A stretch of DNA of 64,000 bases. Origin: Vesta saturnalis (lineage: Eukaryota > Arthropoda > Insecta > Coleoptera > Lampyridae). A program made the translations under genes and the position numbers. Positions 33,890-43,929 of this stretch are shown here, in pieces. The stretch covers positions 7,488,501 to 7,552,500 of the forward strand of contig JARFJB010001278.1 in assembly GCA_036346205.1 (NCBI GenBank), read 5' to 3'. The notes beneath the pieces are model-generated. The model was not told the origin of the DNA. It ran no database searches and worked only from the letters and a program-made list of their open reading frames with translations. The number at the start of each line of letters is the position of its first letter. Position 1 is the stretch's first letter.

Positions 33890-34842
33890 ATTGTAAAATT
33901 TATACGATAAAATATGTTGTGAATAAATAAATTATGTATTATGTTTAAATACGGTAGTATAACATAAGAAAAACCGATAATTTTAATAAAGTAAGGGGTT
34001 AATAAACCAATTTTGGTAAAAACTTGACTGAAACAATAAGACAAAGGAAATTAAAATAATAATCTTAATCATATATCTTGTAACAATTAATGTTATCGGT
34101 TTTAAAGATTAATTAACCGCATATAAAGAGATAGGCATAATTAATTGAAAACGGAAGGAAACTGTTGCTTGTTTATTGAACATTATTTACTATGAAATGT
34201 TTTTGGACATAAATACAAAAGAATTTTCGAAACGCAATTTTAATTTGGGAGTTATAAAGATGTTTGAATTTGTTTAGTAATTTAACACAAATCAATAAAA
34301 TTGAATCAAATGCTTTAAAATCAAGACAAAACGCTTTCTCTGCTGAGTTGTAGATACAATTTTTTTTTCAAGCGTTGTATTTAATTTAAATAAAACAACT
34401 TTTTAGGTTATGTAGGTACTTTAAGAAACACGTTCACACAAATTTAGTTAGGTTAGGTTAACAATTTATTTACAGACACGTTCATGTATGGAAGGACGCT
34501 TCTTATGGAATTCCAATATGTTTTCATTATTGTACGGCGTACAATTATAATTTGATTTTTGTACTGTTCTCAAAAAGTCTTTCTATATAGGGTTAAGAGC
34601 GTTATAATACGAACATTTTAATACGCTTAAAAAAAATTTGTAATTGTTTCTTTAGAATCTTGTGCTTTTACGTTTATTTATTGAATAGTTTTGTCACATT
34701 TTTCAATAAGAACTATCAAAAATTACTCCAGAAAATAAATAATGTTAAGAATGCCCCGAAATTGTAAAATTTTGTTTACTTAACCATGAAAACTCTCAAC
34801 AAGTTAAAACTTAGTTTTTGCATAAAAGAAATGCCTAATTTT

Positions 34843-34847
<5 letters not shown>
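33890..34847. other. AT-rich, no gene
   Basis: No recognised coding or repeat feature; the minus frame at 33784-34044 is probably incidental. Confidence 0.4.

Positions 34848-34880
<33 letters not shown>
34848..34880. repeat. (TA)n array
   Basis: Short TA array directly left of a mariner-family foldback. Confidence 0.95.
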
Positions 34881-34882
<2 letters not shown>

Positions 34883-35610
34883 CACTTAAGCGGATTGCTC
34901 CATAACTCCCTTACTATTACAAATACGAAAAAATGTCTTATGTAAAAGTTGTCCACAGTCATAAACTACACGTTTTAAAATTATTTTCAGAAATGGCGGA
35001 CTTCCGGGTGTACCGGAAACTCATGCCAACTTCGTTATTTTAAATAGAACAACCTATATATTATTACATTTTTGAATTCCTCGTTGAATTTAAAGGTCAC
35101 TTTAATAACTATACTATGGGTCTACGTCACATTGCTTCTGAGTTATTTGACATTTTGTAGAAAAAATGACGTTCGCAGTGCCTCCGTAAACTTTCAATAT
35201 CTCGAAGACGGATACAGGTAGAGAGATGTGGCTTTCGTTTTTTACTTCCGAAAAGGGTACCGCATCATTCTAATTTATTGCCAAAAATCTTGCTTTTAGA
35301 ATTCAATAATTTCTATCGCTCCGAAAATAATTCTTTTCAAACATGGATAACTTGATTTTTTAAATGGAACCACCCATATTTTCTTGCATCAGCGGATAGG
35401 AAATTAAATTTCCTTTCCATTGATCACGATATTTTGGAGTGATAGTTTTCGAGATATTCACATTTTTATCTAATTTCAGTTTTTATTGCGCATTGCCGCG
35501 GTGCTTTGGAAAGCGTTTGTCAATTGTTTTAAACAACTGATAAGAAACGTCATTTTCTCGAGCTTTTGTTGTGCTTTGTTGTCTTGTGTATCAGTTCAAG
35601 TGTTTCTACA

Positions 35611-35840
35611 AGACATTTCCATTAAAATGTTGTTGTCCGACGCAGAGTTGATCGACATGACTTTCATTCTTGGAGAATGCCAAAGAAATGCGTTATTGAC
35701 GTCAAGGATTTATGCGGTACGGTATCCTGAACGAAATCTTCCCCGAGAAACAGCCTTTCAAAAGTTGTTACAACGTTTTACAAACACCGGACACGTGCAG
35801 TATCAAACGAAGGAACGTATCAACAGGATAACCTGTATTT
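35611..35840 (+). pseudogene. Transposase N-terminal HTH, left arm
   Basis: Within a 130-residue frame (35486-35878): LLSDAELIDMTFILGECQRN, then ALLTSRIYAVRYPERNLPRE, TAFQKLLQRFTNTGHVQY. This is the N-terminal helix-turn-helix found in many mariner-type transposases (Pfam DUF4817-like: E...M..I.GE...NA..A...Y...YP.R..P). No catalytic domain follows. Confidence 0.75.
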
Positions 35841-36128
35841 CTTGTGCATTCCTTTTGTGTGTCTTCTGTAATCGTTAAGTAATTGTCTTTATGTATTTAT
35901 TGATCGTTCCTTATGTATTTATTGTGTATTTCTGTGCATTTCTTCTCTATTTCTTGTGTAAGCCTTAAGTAATTATTTTGTATTACTTGTGCAATCCTTA
36001 TGTATTTATTGTTCATTCCTTATGTATTTCTTGTGTATTTCTTTTGAGTATTGTGTTCTTAATTCTTGAGTATTTATTGTTTATTTCTTGTGCATCAAAA
36101 AAATCAAGTTATCCATGTTTGAAAAAAG

Positions 36129-36347
36129 TTATTTTCGGAGCGATAGAAATGATTGAATTCTAAAAGCAAGACGGTGCAACAACTTTTGAAAGGTTGTTTC
36201 TCGGGGAAGTCTTTGTTCGGGATACCGTACCGCATAAATCCTTGACGCCAATAACGCATTTCTTTGGCATTCTCCAAGAATGAAAGTCATGTCGATCAAC
36301 TCTGCGTCGGACAACAACATGTTAATGGAAATGTCTTGTAGAAACAC
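36129..36347 (-). pseudogene. Transposase N-terminal HTH, right arm
   Basis: A 72-residue minus frame nearly identical to the left-arm copy (LLSDAELIDMTFILGECQRN, ALLASRIYAVRYPEQRLPRE), in opposite orientation. Confidence 0.75.
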
Positions 36348-36911
36348 TTAAACTGATACACAAGAAAGAAAAGCACAACAGAAACTCGAGAAAATGACGT
36401 TTCTTATCAGTTGTTTAAAACAATTGACAAACGCTTTTCAAAGCACCGCGGCAATGCGCAATAAAAACTGAAATGAGATAAATATGTGAATATCTCGAAA
36501 ACTATCACTCCAAAATATCGATAATGTTACATCAATGGAAAGTAAATTTAATTTCCTATCCGCTGATGTAAGAAAATATGGGTGGTTCCATTTAAAGAAA
36601 TCAAGTTATCTATGTTTGAAACAAATTATTTTCGGAGCGATAAAAATGATTGAATTCTAAAAGCAAGATTTTTGGCAATGAATGAGAATGATGCGGTACC
36701 TCCTTCGGAAGTAAAAAACGAAACCCACATCTCTCTCCCTGTATCCGTCTTCGAGATATTGAAAGTTTTCGGAGACACTGCAAACGTCATTTTTCCTACA
36801 AAATGTCAAATAACTCAGAAGCAATGTGACGTAGACCCATAGTATGGTTATTAAAGTGACCTTTAAATTCAACGAGGAATTCAAAAATGTAATAATATAT
36901 AGGTTGTTCTA

Positions 36912-36918
<7 letters not shown>

Positions 36919-36961
<43 letters not shown>
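36919..36961. repeat. (TA)n array
   Basis: Separates inverted dimer A from the next foldback. Confidence 0.95.
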
Positions 36962-36962
<1 letters not shown>

Positions 36963-36964
<2 letters not shown>

Positions 36965-37952
36965 TGATTAAATGGAGAAAAAGTTGCGTCATTATATGCC
37001 CAAGAAGTAACCATGGTTACATGTCAAAAATCCCTTCCATTTACTAGACACAGGGTGATAACTGAAAATATGCGTTTTCTAAAATCGCTATGTCTTGTTT
37101 CTTGCAAGAGATACATCCACGATTTTTGCAGGTTGGGGTAACAGGTAGCGAGGATTTCAAAAATGATTTTGAAAAAATCTAGGCCTACTAGATTTTGAGA
37201 TAATGCACAACTTTCGATTTTCTTATGGACGCCATATTGGATTTTGCATTTTGAATTCTTCATAAAAATGCTTTTCAACCATATATCGGATGTTTATAAT
37301 CTGCCAATGAGAAAGTGTCAAATTACACAATTAAATTTATATCAAACTAGGCCTTTGCCAATCAACCATCTATTCAATTATTGCAAGAGAATGGAGGTTT
37401 ATTCGAGCATTTGATTAATTAATAGTAAAATTCAGTATAATATTAAATTTTATTTTTTTGTTTTTGTCACTTTTATTATTATGATTTATGTTAATAATCA
37501 ATAATATTGTTCTCAATAGTTTAATTTGTAGATTAATTTTCATTTAATTAAAATACATAATATGTCAAGGTTGCTTTGATATAAATTTAATTGTGTAATT
37601 TGACACTTTCTCATTGGCAGATTATAAACATATGATATATGGTTGAAAAGCATTTTTATGAAGAATTCAAAATGCAAAAATCAATATGGCGTCCATAAGA
37701 AAATCGAAAGTTGCGTGCATTATCTCAAAATCTAGTAGGCCTAGATTTTTCAAAATCATTTTTGAAATCTCGCTACATGTTACCCCATCCTGCAAAAATC
37801 GTGGATGTATCTCTTGCAAGAAACAAGATATAGCGATTTTAGAAAACGCATATTTTCAGTTATCACCGTGTCTAGTAAATGGAAGGATTTTTGACATGTA
37901 ACCATGGTTATCTTGGGCATATAATGACGCAACTTTTCTCCATTTAACCATC
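36963..37952. mobile_element. Foldback element, ~390 bp arms
   Basis: Left arm 36963-37350 and right arm about 37555-37952 are inverted copies, with shared words AAATGGAGAAAA, TAACCATGGTTACATGTCAAA, CTTGCAAGAGATACATCCACG and TAGGCCTACTAGATTTTGAG (right arm as complement). A loop of about 200 bp lies between. TA arrays border both ends. No coding sequence. Confidence 0.85.
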
Positions 37953-38007
37953 TTCGTATCTCTAACGGTTTCCAATATCCCCATGCATTTCATCTTAAAC
38001 TGGACAC

Positions 38008-38010
<3 letters not shown>

Positions 38011-38070
<60 letters not shown>
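38011..38070. repeat. (TA)n array
   Basis: TA array between two inverted-repeat elements. Confidence 0.95.
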
Positions 38071-38079
<9 letters not shown>

Positions 38080-38452
38080 ACGGACTGTAGCGCTTAGATG
38101 CCACCGATTTTCAAAATTCTTTCAATCACAATGCTCATATTTTAAAATTATTGTCATTTATGTAGGATGTACCAAAAAATAGTGGCCACCAAAGTAATGT
38201 TTTTTTTAATGGAACACTGTATATTTTTGCATATTCGAATTGTACGAGTAAAATAAACCGAAGTTACTGTTATACTGTGTATATGTAAACCTTACCTTTT
38301 TCGAAATATTTGAGATTTTTCAAAATTGTAAAGTAAATTTTATCTATTGATACCCCGTACTATAGTACAATGATAAAATAACTATTGGTCACTATGAATA
38401 GTCAATATAATCAGCTATCAAATCCCATATGACTGGTTGGAGGAAATCTATA

Positions 38453-40088
38453 CAGGGTGTTTAAAAAAGTTAATCCATTTCATTATTATTTAAATATAAT
38501 TAACTTGCTTAGTTCAAACGGAACACCATGTATATTTTTCTTTCCATTAATGGAGAGTTTAATTATATTTCTAAGTGTATTAGGTTTTCCTATACCTAAA
38601 ATCAATGGTTTTGCAGTTATTCCCATTCAATTGAAATATTTACAAAAATTACGTATTTTGAAAGAAAGGATATATCCAGGAGGCAATGATTGTTCTAGGA
38701 TTGACATTTGCAAACTGTCATTATCATTCTGTATTTAAAGTGTAATACTGTCTTTAACTGTGCTTGAAGTAATTACAAAAAGTCGAAAATGAAAATGTAT
38801 TCCATCCAGAGCGGGTCGATATTAATTTGTTGATCGCCGAAGAATGCGAAGAAAACTGTCTGTTAGTTACAAGAATTTACGCTCAAAAATACCCAAACCG
38901 CAACCATCCTAGTAAAGCTGTTTTCAAAATATTTCTACAGAGATTCAAAAACACTGGATAAGTTACGCAAAAGTGCAAAAAAAGAAACCAGTTACAGAAA
39001 ATGAAGAAAACGAATTTCCAATATTTCAAGCCGTTATTGAAAATCCAAATACCAGTTTAAGTGAACTTCAAAACGAAACAGGGATAAGTAAAACTAGTGC
39101 TCATGGAATACTAAAAAAGTATCGCTACCATCCCTATCATATTCAAATGCACCAACATTTAGAAGAAACCGATTTCCCACGAAGAATCGAATTTTGTTTG
39201 TGGGCAATGGAAAAGTTTAGTAGTGATAAAAAATGTTTGAGTACGTCTTCTTTTCGGATGAAGCGACATTCCACAATAACGGTTTGGTAAATCGTCATAA
39301 TTTTCATTATTATAGCACCAAGAATCGTAATTTATATCGAACAATAGATAGGCAGTATAGGTGGTCTTTTAATGTGTGGGGATGGAATTACTAACGATTA
39401 TGTTATCGGGCCTTATTTTTTTATGCTCATTTAAATGCTCAGCAGTTTTTACAATTTCTTTAGAACTACCGGCATTATTAGAAGACGTCCTCTTGAATGT
39501 CATAAAGCGTATGTGGTTTCAGTCGGATGATGCTCCTGCGCACTTTGGACATGGTGTAATAAATCATTTAATTGAACGATTGCCCTATAAGTGAATTGGA
39601 AGAGGTGGCTCCCACAAGATCCCCCGATTTGTCGTAGCTCGACTATTTTTTATGGGGCTACATCAAAGATATTGTTTACGTTACTTCCCCGACGACAAAA
39701 GAGGACATGATAGGACGTATCCGGGACGCTTTTCTATTGTAACTCCGTTCTACTTGCAAATGTGCGAAGTAACTTCGAAGGAAGGGTATGTTTGTGTATC
39801 GTCGAAGATGGGAAACAATTTGAACATTTAATGAAGAAAGCTCACGTATAGTTTATTTTCCTCCTGGATGTCCTTTCTTTCAGAACAGTTAATTCATGTA
39901 AATATTTCAATTAAATGCAAATAACTACAAAACCATTGATTTTAGGTATAGGAAAACTTAATACAGTTTGGTAGATAATTAAATTCTCCATTAATGGAAA
40001 GAAAAATAAACAGAGTGTTCCATTTGAACTAAGCAAGTTAATTATATTTAAATAAGAATGAAAAGGATTAACTTTTTTAAACACCCTG
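38453..40088 (+). mobile_element. Mariner element, CAGGGTGT termini
   Basis: Termini CAGGGTGTTTAAAAAAGTTA and its complement, with the inverted repeats continuing about 195 bp. TA lies to the left and a TA/CATA context to the right. It contains a full-length but broken transposase gene. Confidence 0.85.
38808..39840 (+). pseudogene. Mariner transposase, nearly full length, broken
   Basis: Plus strand, in order. The N-terminal HTH is VDINLLIAEECEENCLLVTR then IYAQKYPNRNHPSKAVFK. The second HTH contains NPNTSLSELQNETGISKTSA (39048 on). HPYHIQMHQHLEETDFPRR follows. The first-aspartate block is frameshifted (SDEATFHNNGLVNRHNFHYY near 39255). The second-aspartate block is MWFQSDDAPAHFGHGVINHL (39510-39570). 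The third block, RSPDLS, an in-frame TAG, then LDYFLWGYIKDIVY, lies near 39630. The C-terminus reads NFEGR..VCIVEDGKQFEHL (39770-39830). Frameshifts and stops make it inactive. Its N-terminal HTH is related to those trapped in the foldback dimers. Confidence 0.8.
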
Positions 40089-40483
40089 CATAGATTTCCT
40101 CCAACCAGTCATATAGGATTTGATAGCTCATTATATTGACTATTCATGGTGACCAATAGTATAACAACAGCAACTTAGGTTTATTTTACTCGTACAATTC
40201 GAATATGCAAAAATATACAGTGTTCCATTAAAAAAAAAACGTAACTTTGATGCGCCACTATTTTTTGGTACACCCTGTATAAATGGAAATAATTTTAAAA
40301 TTTGGGAATTATGATCCTATATAATATTGCATTGAAAGAATTTTGAAATTAGTGGCGTCTAAGCACTACAGTCCGTGTCGTTCGTTGTGAAATACCCGGT
40401 ATTTCCACGAGTGTTTTATCCATTTACATTATTAATTACATTCTTCTTGGATTTATCTCCTCGTGTATCGTTGAAGTTCTCAT

Positions 40484-40542
40484 AAGTACTATGACAACGT
40501 TTCGGCAATAGCATACTTGCCATCCTCAGGTCGCTAGTACTT
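40484..40542 (-). ncRNA. Hammerhead ribozyme, type I, PLE-like
   Basis: Minus strand. Stem I is AAGTACTA...GAC paired with GTC...TAGTACTT, 8+3 bp around a small internal loop. The core has CTGAGGA and GAA. Stem II is GGCAA/TTGCC with a loop AGTATGCTA. Stem III is the minimal palindrome ACGT, followed by the U of the cleavage site. All core positions fit CUGANGA...GAAA...UH. Minimal palindromic stem III is known from hammerheads of Penelope-like retroelements, where activity needs dimers. Confidence 0.85.
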
Positions 40543-40858
40543 TAACTCTGCTTCTCGTTACACGAACTGAACTCACATACGATGTAGTATCCTGATTATA
40601 CACCCTTTTGATGGGTTTCTCTGCTTTCGCTTTCTTCGATTTCCCTTTTCTAAAAGTAATCGTTTAGAAATGATGTACATAAAAATTAACAGTGATACAG
40701 TATGTAATAGTAAAATCGATTTGGAAAAGTTACCTCAGTGTTATAATTATATTTTAGAAAATTTGTAGTAGGTGTATAGTAATGTGTAACGTTTTTGGCA
40801 TTTATATTGTAGCGTTAATTAGTTTCTTGTAAAAAGTTTATGTGATTTTTCTTCTTGT

Positions 40859-40906
40859 AATTTGTACTGAAGAAGATCAAACATATGATCGAAATATATG
40901 CAAGTT
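40859..40906 (+). ncRNA. Hammerhead ribozyme, type I, AUAU stem III
   Basis: Plus strand. Stem I is AATTTGTA paired with TGCAAGTT (8 bp, two G-U pairs). Core CTGAAGA at 40867-40873. Stem II is GATC/GATC with loop AAACATAT. GAA at 40891-40893 is followed by palindrome ATAT (stem III) and A as the cleavage-site H. Complete by the standard consensus. Confidence 0.75.
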
Positions 40907-40944
40907 TAAAAATAGTGTTTTAACGTACCATAAATTAAGATTCA

Positions 40945-40945
40945 T

Positions 40946-41015
<70 letters not shown>
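40945..41015. repeat. (TA)n array
   Basis: Long TA array between two hammerheads that point toward each other. Confidence 0.95.
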
Positions 41016-41018
<3 letters not shown>

Positions 41019-41058
41019 AGTTTATTGGGTATCGGCTTAGAAAATTTTTTTTATTGAG

Positions 41059-41107
41059 TTTTTGTCAAATTTTCGTCTGTGATTACAGGCTTCATCAGGA
41101 CTAAAAA
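41059..41107 (-). ncRNA. Hammerhead ribozyme, type I, AAUU stem III
   Basis: Minus strand. Stem I is TTTTT, bulged A, GTC paired with GAC AAAAA. Core CTGATGA at 41098-41092. Stem II is CTGT/ACAG with loop AATC plus flanking bases. GAA is followed by palindrome AATT (stem III) and U as the cleavage-site base. Complete by consensus. Confidence 0.75.
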
Positions 41108-41155
41108 TCTTAAAAGTAAATTTTGTTGAATGATGTATAGTATAATTTTGAGGTG

Positions 41156-41156
<1 letters not shown>

Positions 41157-41193
<37 letters not shown>
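41157..41193. repeat. (TA)n array
   Basis: TA array just beyond the minus-strand hammerhead. Confidence 0.95.
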
Positions 41194-41199
<6 letters not shown>

Positions 41200-42003
41200 A
41201 GTACACTGCACTTTTTGTTTTCTTCAAAAAGTCCAAAGGTAATTAGATACTTCAAAGAAAAAGATTTTTCTGTAATTTCTTTAAATCCTTATAATTCCGT
41301 TACTTCCAATTTAAGAAAAAGTGTCAAGGAAAAGGTTGTAGTAATTTATATTCTTTATAATGCAGTTAAATCGATTTTTGAGTTACGACATAAACATTGA
41401 TTTTCTTTTAAATAGAAGCAATAGTTGGTTATGACTTTTTAAGAAAAGGTGTTTTCTGGCCTTTCTAATGGTATAACGTATGTCATAGTTATTGTGAGAA
41501 ACTAAAGAGATACGGACGTTTTTCCGGTTTCATTTTAGAATTATTAGTATGGTAAGCCATGGAAAGCGTTTTTGATTGACAAATACTACTCATATGATGT
41601 TTAGTGCTCTTCAGTTTGGTTAGTGTTTTTAGTCGCTATAAAGCATTTTTCTAATTTAGAAGGCGTTATATGGTTTAATGTTATACTCATTAAATAAATT
41701 ACTATTTACAGTTGTCATAATTACAATAATATTGAATTTAATTGTGTTTGAAGATTGTATTTTCCAAGTTTATATTTGCTTTTAATTCTGGGCTAACTAT
41801 AATTAATACTTGTATATCTGTTAATTAAAATGGCATCCGTTAACCATTTTGTATACTATATAATTCATCATGTAAATAAATATATTACTTCGCATATAAT
41901 GCAGTTTGAGAGGACTCCGGGGTTAACCACCGCTGGCAAAAAGGTAGCAGGCCGCCTTCGGCAAGGTATTGACAGATAAGTTGTGTGTAATATAAAAGAA
42001 GGA
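41194..42003. other. Unassigned
   Basis: AT-rich, with a small more GC-rich patch at 41905-41970 (CAGGCCGCCTTCGG). No gene recognised. Confidence 0.35.
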
Positions 42004-42364
42004 CCGAGCTGGTAGCGTAGTGGTGACACGACCTGCTTAGCATTCGGGAGGTAATGGGTTCGATTCCCGTTACCGTCTACTTTGTATGAGGTTTTTTCAG
42101 GGGGTTTTCCTCATACACATGTTAGCGTCGTGGTCACTGCGTATATGCACACCATGTGCGGCTACTTAGGCGAATGCTGGAGTAGTATTTTCTCCCTCAG
42201 AACCCTAACTCCGTTCCTTCCGATCCTATCATGACCACACGCATCCCTGATACTTAATGTATGTATGTATGCTGGGTATCCATGATTGTGGCTGAAGGAG
42301 CTCGAGCAGCCCGCCCTCCCCATGGAGAGGGGATGAAATACGTGGCCTTTTCCTTTTCCTTTCC
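42004..42364 (+). mobile_element. tRNA-Ala-derived SINE with 11 bp duplication
   Basis: The head is a tRNA-like sequence: A box GGTAGCGTAGTGG, anticodon loop TTAGCAT (AGC, alanine), B box GGTTCGATTCC. The body and a CCTTTTCCTTTTCC end follow. A perfect target duplication TAAAAGAAGGA flanks it (41993-42003 and 42365-42375). SINEs are moved by the enzymes of a partner LINE; which one is not clear here. A truncated sibling lies at 33377-33580. Confidence 0.92.
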
Positions 42365-42375
42365 TAAAAGAAGGA

Positions 42376-43540
42376 TTGTAATGCTGTAGCCCATATACGG
42401 TACACTGTAAAGTTAGGCTGAAACCCACTATAGATTTTAGGTTTATAATTTTACAGCTTCAGATCAGTTCAGTATAATCATTTAAAAATTGTACTTTAAT
42501 AAAATGAATTAATATACATAATTTGTTATTATTGGAACTGTATTTTTGTTGGCACAACAAATCGGGACAATGCAATACATTTTAAAACATTGGTTTAATA
42601 TTTATTATTCAATATAAAATCAATTCTAAAAGCATTTTTAGCAAATATTGGAATACTACATAGGATCAATATTCTTAAATGCTGATTTTAATTAATAGGC
42701 CCAACGTTGTATTACTGTGATTGTTTAAATGTGAGTAACTTATATTTGGTCAATATTAAAATACTATAGTGGTTCAATATTGCAAATTGTTAGAGCTAGG
42801 TACCAAAGTGGCGTAATATTGAACTATTATATTGGTCCATTTTTATTAGTCATTGATTTAATATGGATAATATATGTATAGGCAATGTTAAATAACTTTA
42901 TTGGACCATTGTAGCGTAAAATTGGTCCAACATTTTACCACCCAATATTTGTCCAATAATATACAACGTTGATCCTATATGTTACCAATATTTATGTTCC
43001 TACTTGGGACCTTAATGAAAGCCAAATTTACTAGTGTACCTAGTGAATTTGCCTGCCAATTTTGAAATAAACATTAAGATGGGCAATTTTATTGCCCATT
43101 TACAGTATTGGTTGTTTAAAAATATTGATTCGCCGCTAATACAGCTAAATTGGTGGCGTAATACTTTTTATACTATCCTAAGTAATCCATTTTCCACCAA
43201 TCATAATTAAAAAAAAATACTATAACCTTAACAACGGGTAAGGTTATGTGATGTAAGTAAATGCTAACTGTCAAATTAATTAGTAGATCAAATTTTGGCA
43301 AACGTTTTGACTTGTTTATTAAATAGTTCTGGTTTCAGAAAAAGTAGTGTATGCATCTCGGCAATAAAGTGTTTTATTTGCCTCGGTCTACAGGGTCTTA
43401 GCAACAAAACTCCACAATCGTTTTAAAAAATCTAATTTATTCCCTTGATACATAAAAATTACTATAATTAATACTTAATTAATAGCAATGAAAATACATC
43501 AAAAGGGTAAAATCTACATCTAATCTGGAATTGTGGTTAA
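42376..43540. other. AATATTGG-rich region, possible MITE
   Basis: Words such as GGTCCAATATT, GGTTCAATATT and CCAATATTTG recur from 42560 to 43010. A stretch near 42645-42670 (ACATAGGATCAATATT) is mirrored near 42968-43000 (GTTGATCCTATATG). A decayed terminal-inverted-repeat element is plausible. Confidence 0.4.
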
Positions 43541-43546
43541 TTATAT

Positions 43547-43580
43547 TATAAATGTAATATTTTAAAAGATTTGTTCAGAG
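43547..43580 (+). promoter_or_regulatory. Core promoter of cysteine-rich peptide gene
   Basis: TATAAA at 43547-43552 and a TTCAGAG initiator-like word at 43574-43580 (A+1 at 43577) are spaced 30 bp apart, the usual arthropod distance. The 5' leader would be 39 nt. Confidence 0.55.
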
Positions 43581-43615
43581 TCATAACTTTTCATTTGTTA
43601 TTCCATTATCGTAAA

Positions 43616-43870
43616 ATGTATGTAAAATTTATCACTTTTTTGGTTTTTGCTATCCTACTTGTAAACGTAGAAGGCCTTTTTGGACTTATGGGTACGTATT
43701 TTTTTCCTTTCTTATAAGAAATAACGAGGTGTATAATGAAATATGTATAGATATATGTTATTTAACTAAATATGCGTAGACTAACGGTCTTTTGAAGACC
43801 AGAAGAGCTGCGCCGATCAACACCCGAGAAACCAGCAGTACATACAATAGCCGCCGCGAAAACCTAAAGA

Positions 43871-43929
<59 letters not shown>

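Larger units (their letters stand above)
35033..36917. mobile_element. Mariner-family foldback, inverted dimer A
   Basis: Left arm 35033-35773 and right arm 36174-36917 are inverted copies, with a ~400 bp spacer rich in TTATGTATTTATTG words. The left arm has a further 150 bp outer extension (34881-35032) that the right arm lacks. Each arm carries the same transposase N-terminal segment. A 60 bp segment around TTTTCGGAGCGATA is duplicated (36109-36171 and 36599-36667). The second family member is at 43937-46029. Confidence 0.85.
38081..40376. mobile_element. Concentric inverted repeat around a mariner
   Basis: Outer arms 38081-38452 and 40098-40376 are inverted copies (CGGACTGTAG...CTTAGA at the tips, TGGTTGGAGGAAATCTAT at the inner ends). 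They abut a mariner element whose own ~195 bp terminal repeats form the inner pair. Either the mariner inserted at the exact centre of a palindrome, or all layers belong to one element. Confidence 0.75.

Noticed and set aside
43616..43738. Exon 1 read through into the intron as a single-exon peptide
   Set aside because: The donor GTACGT and the precise phase match to a cysteine-rich exon with its own poly(A) signal make splicing the better model.
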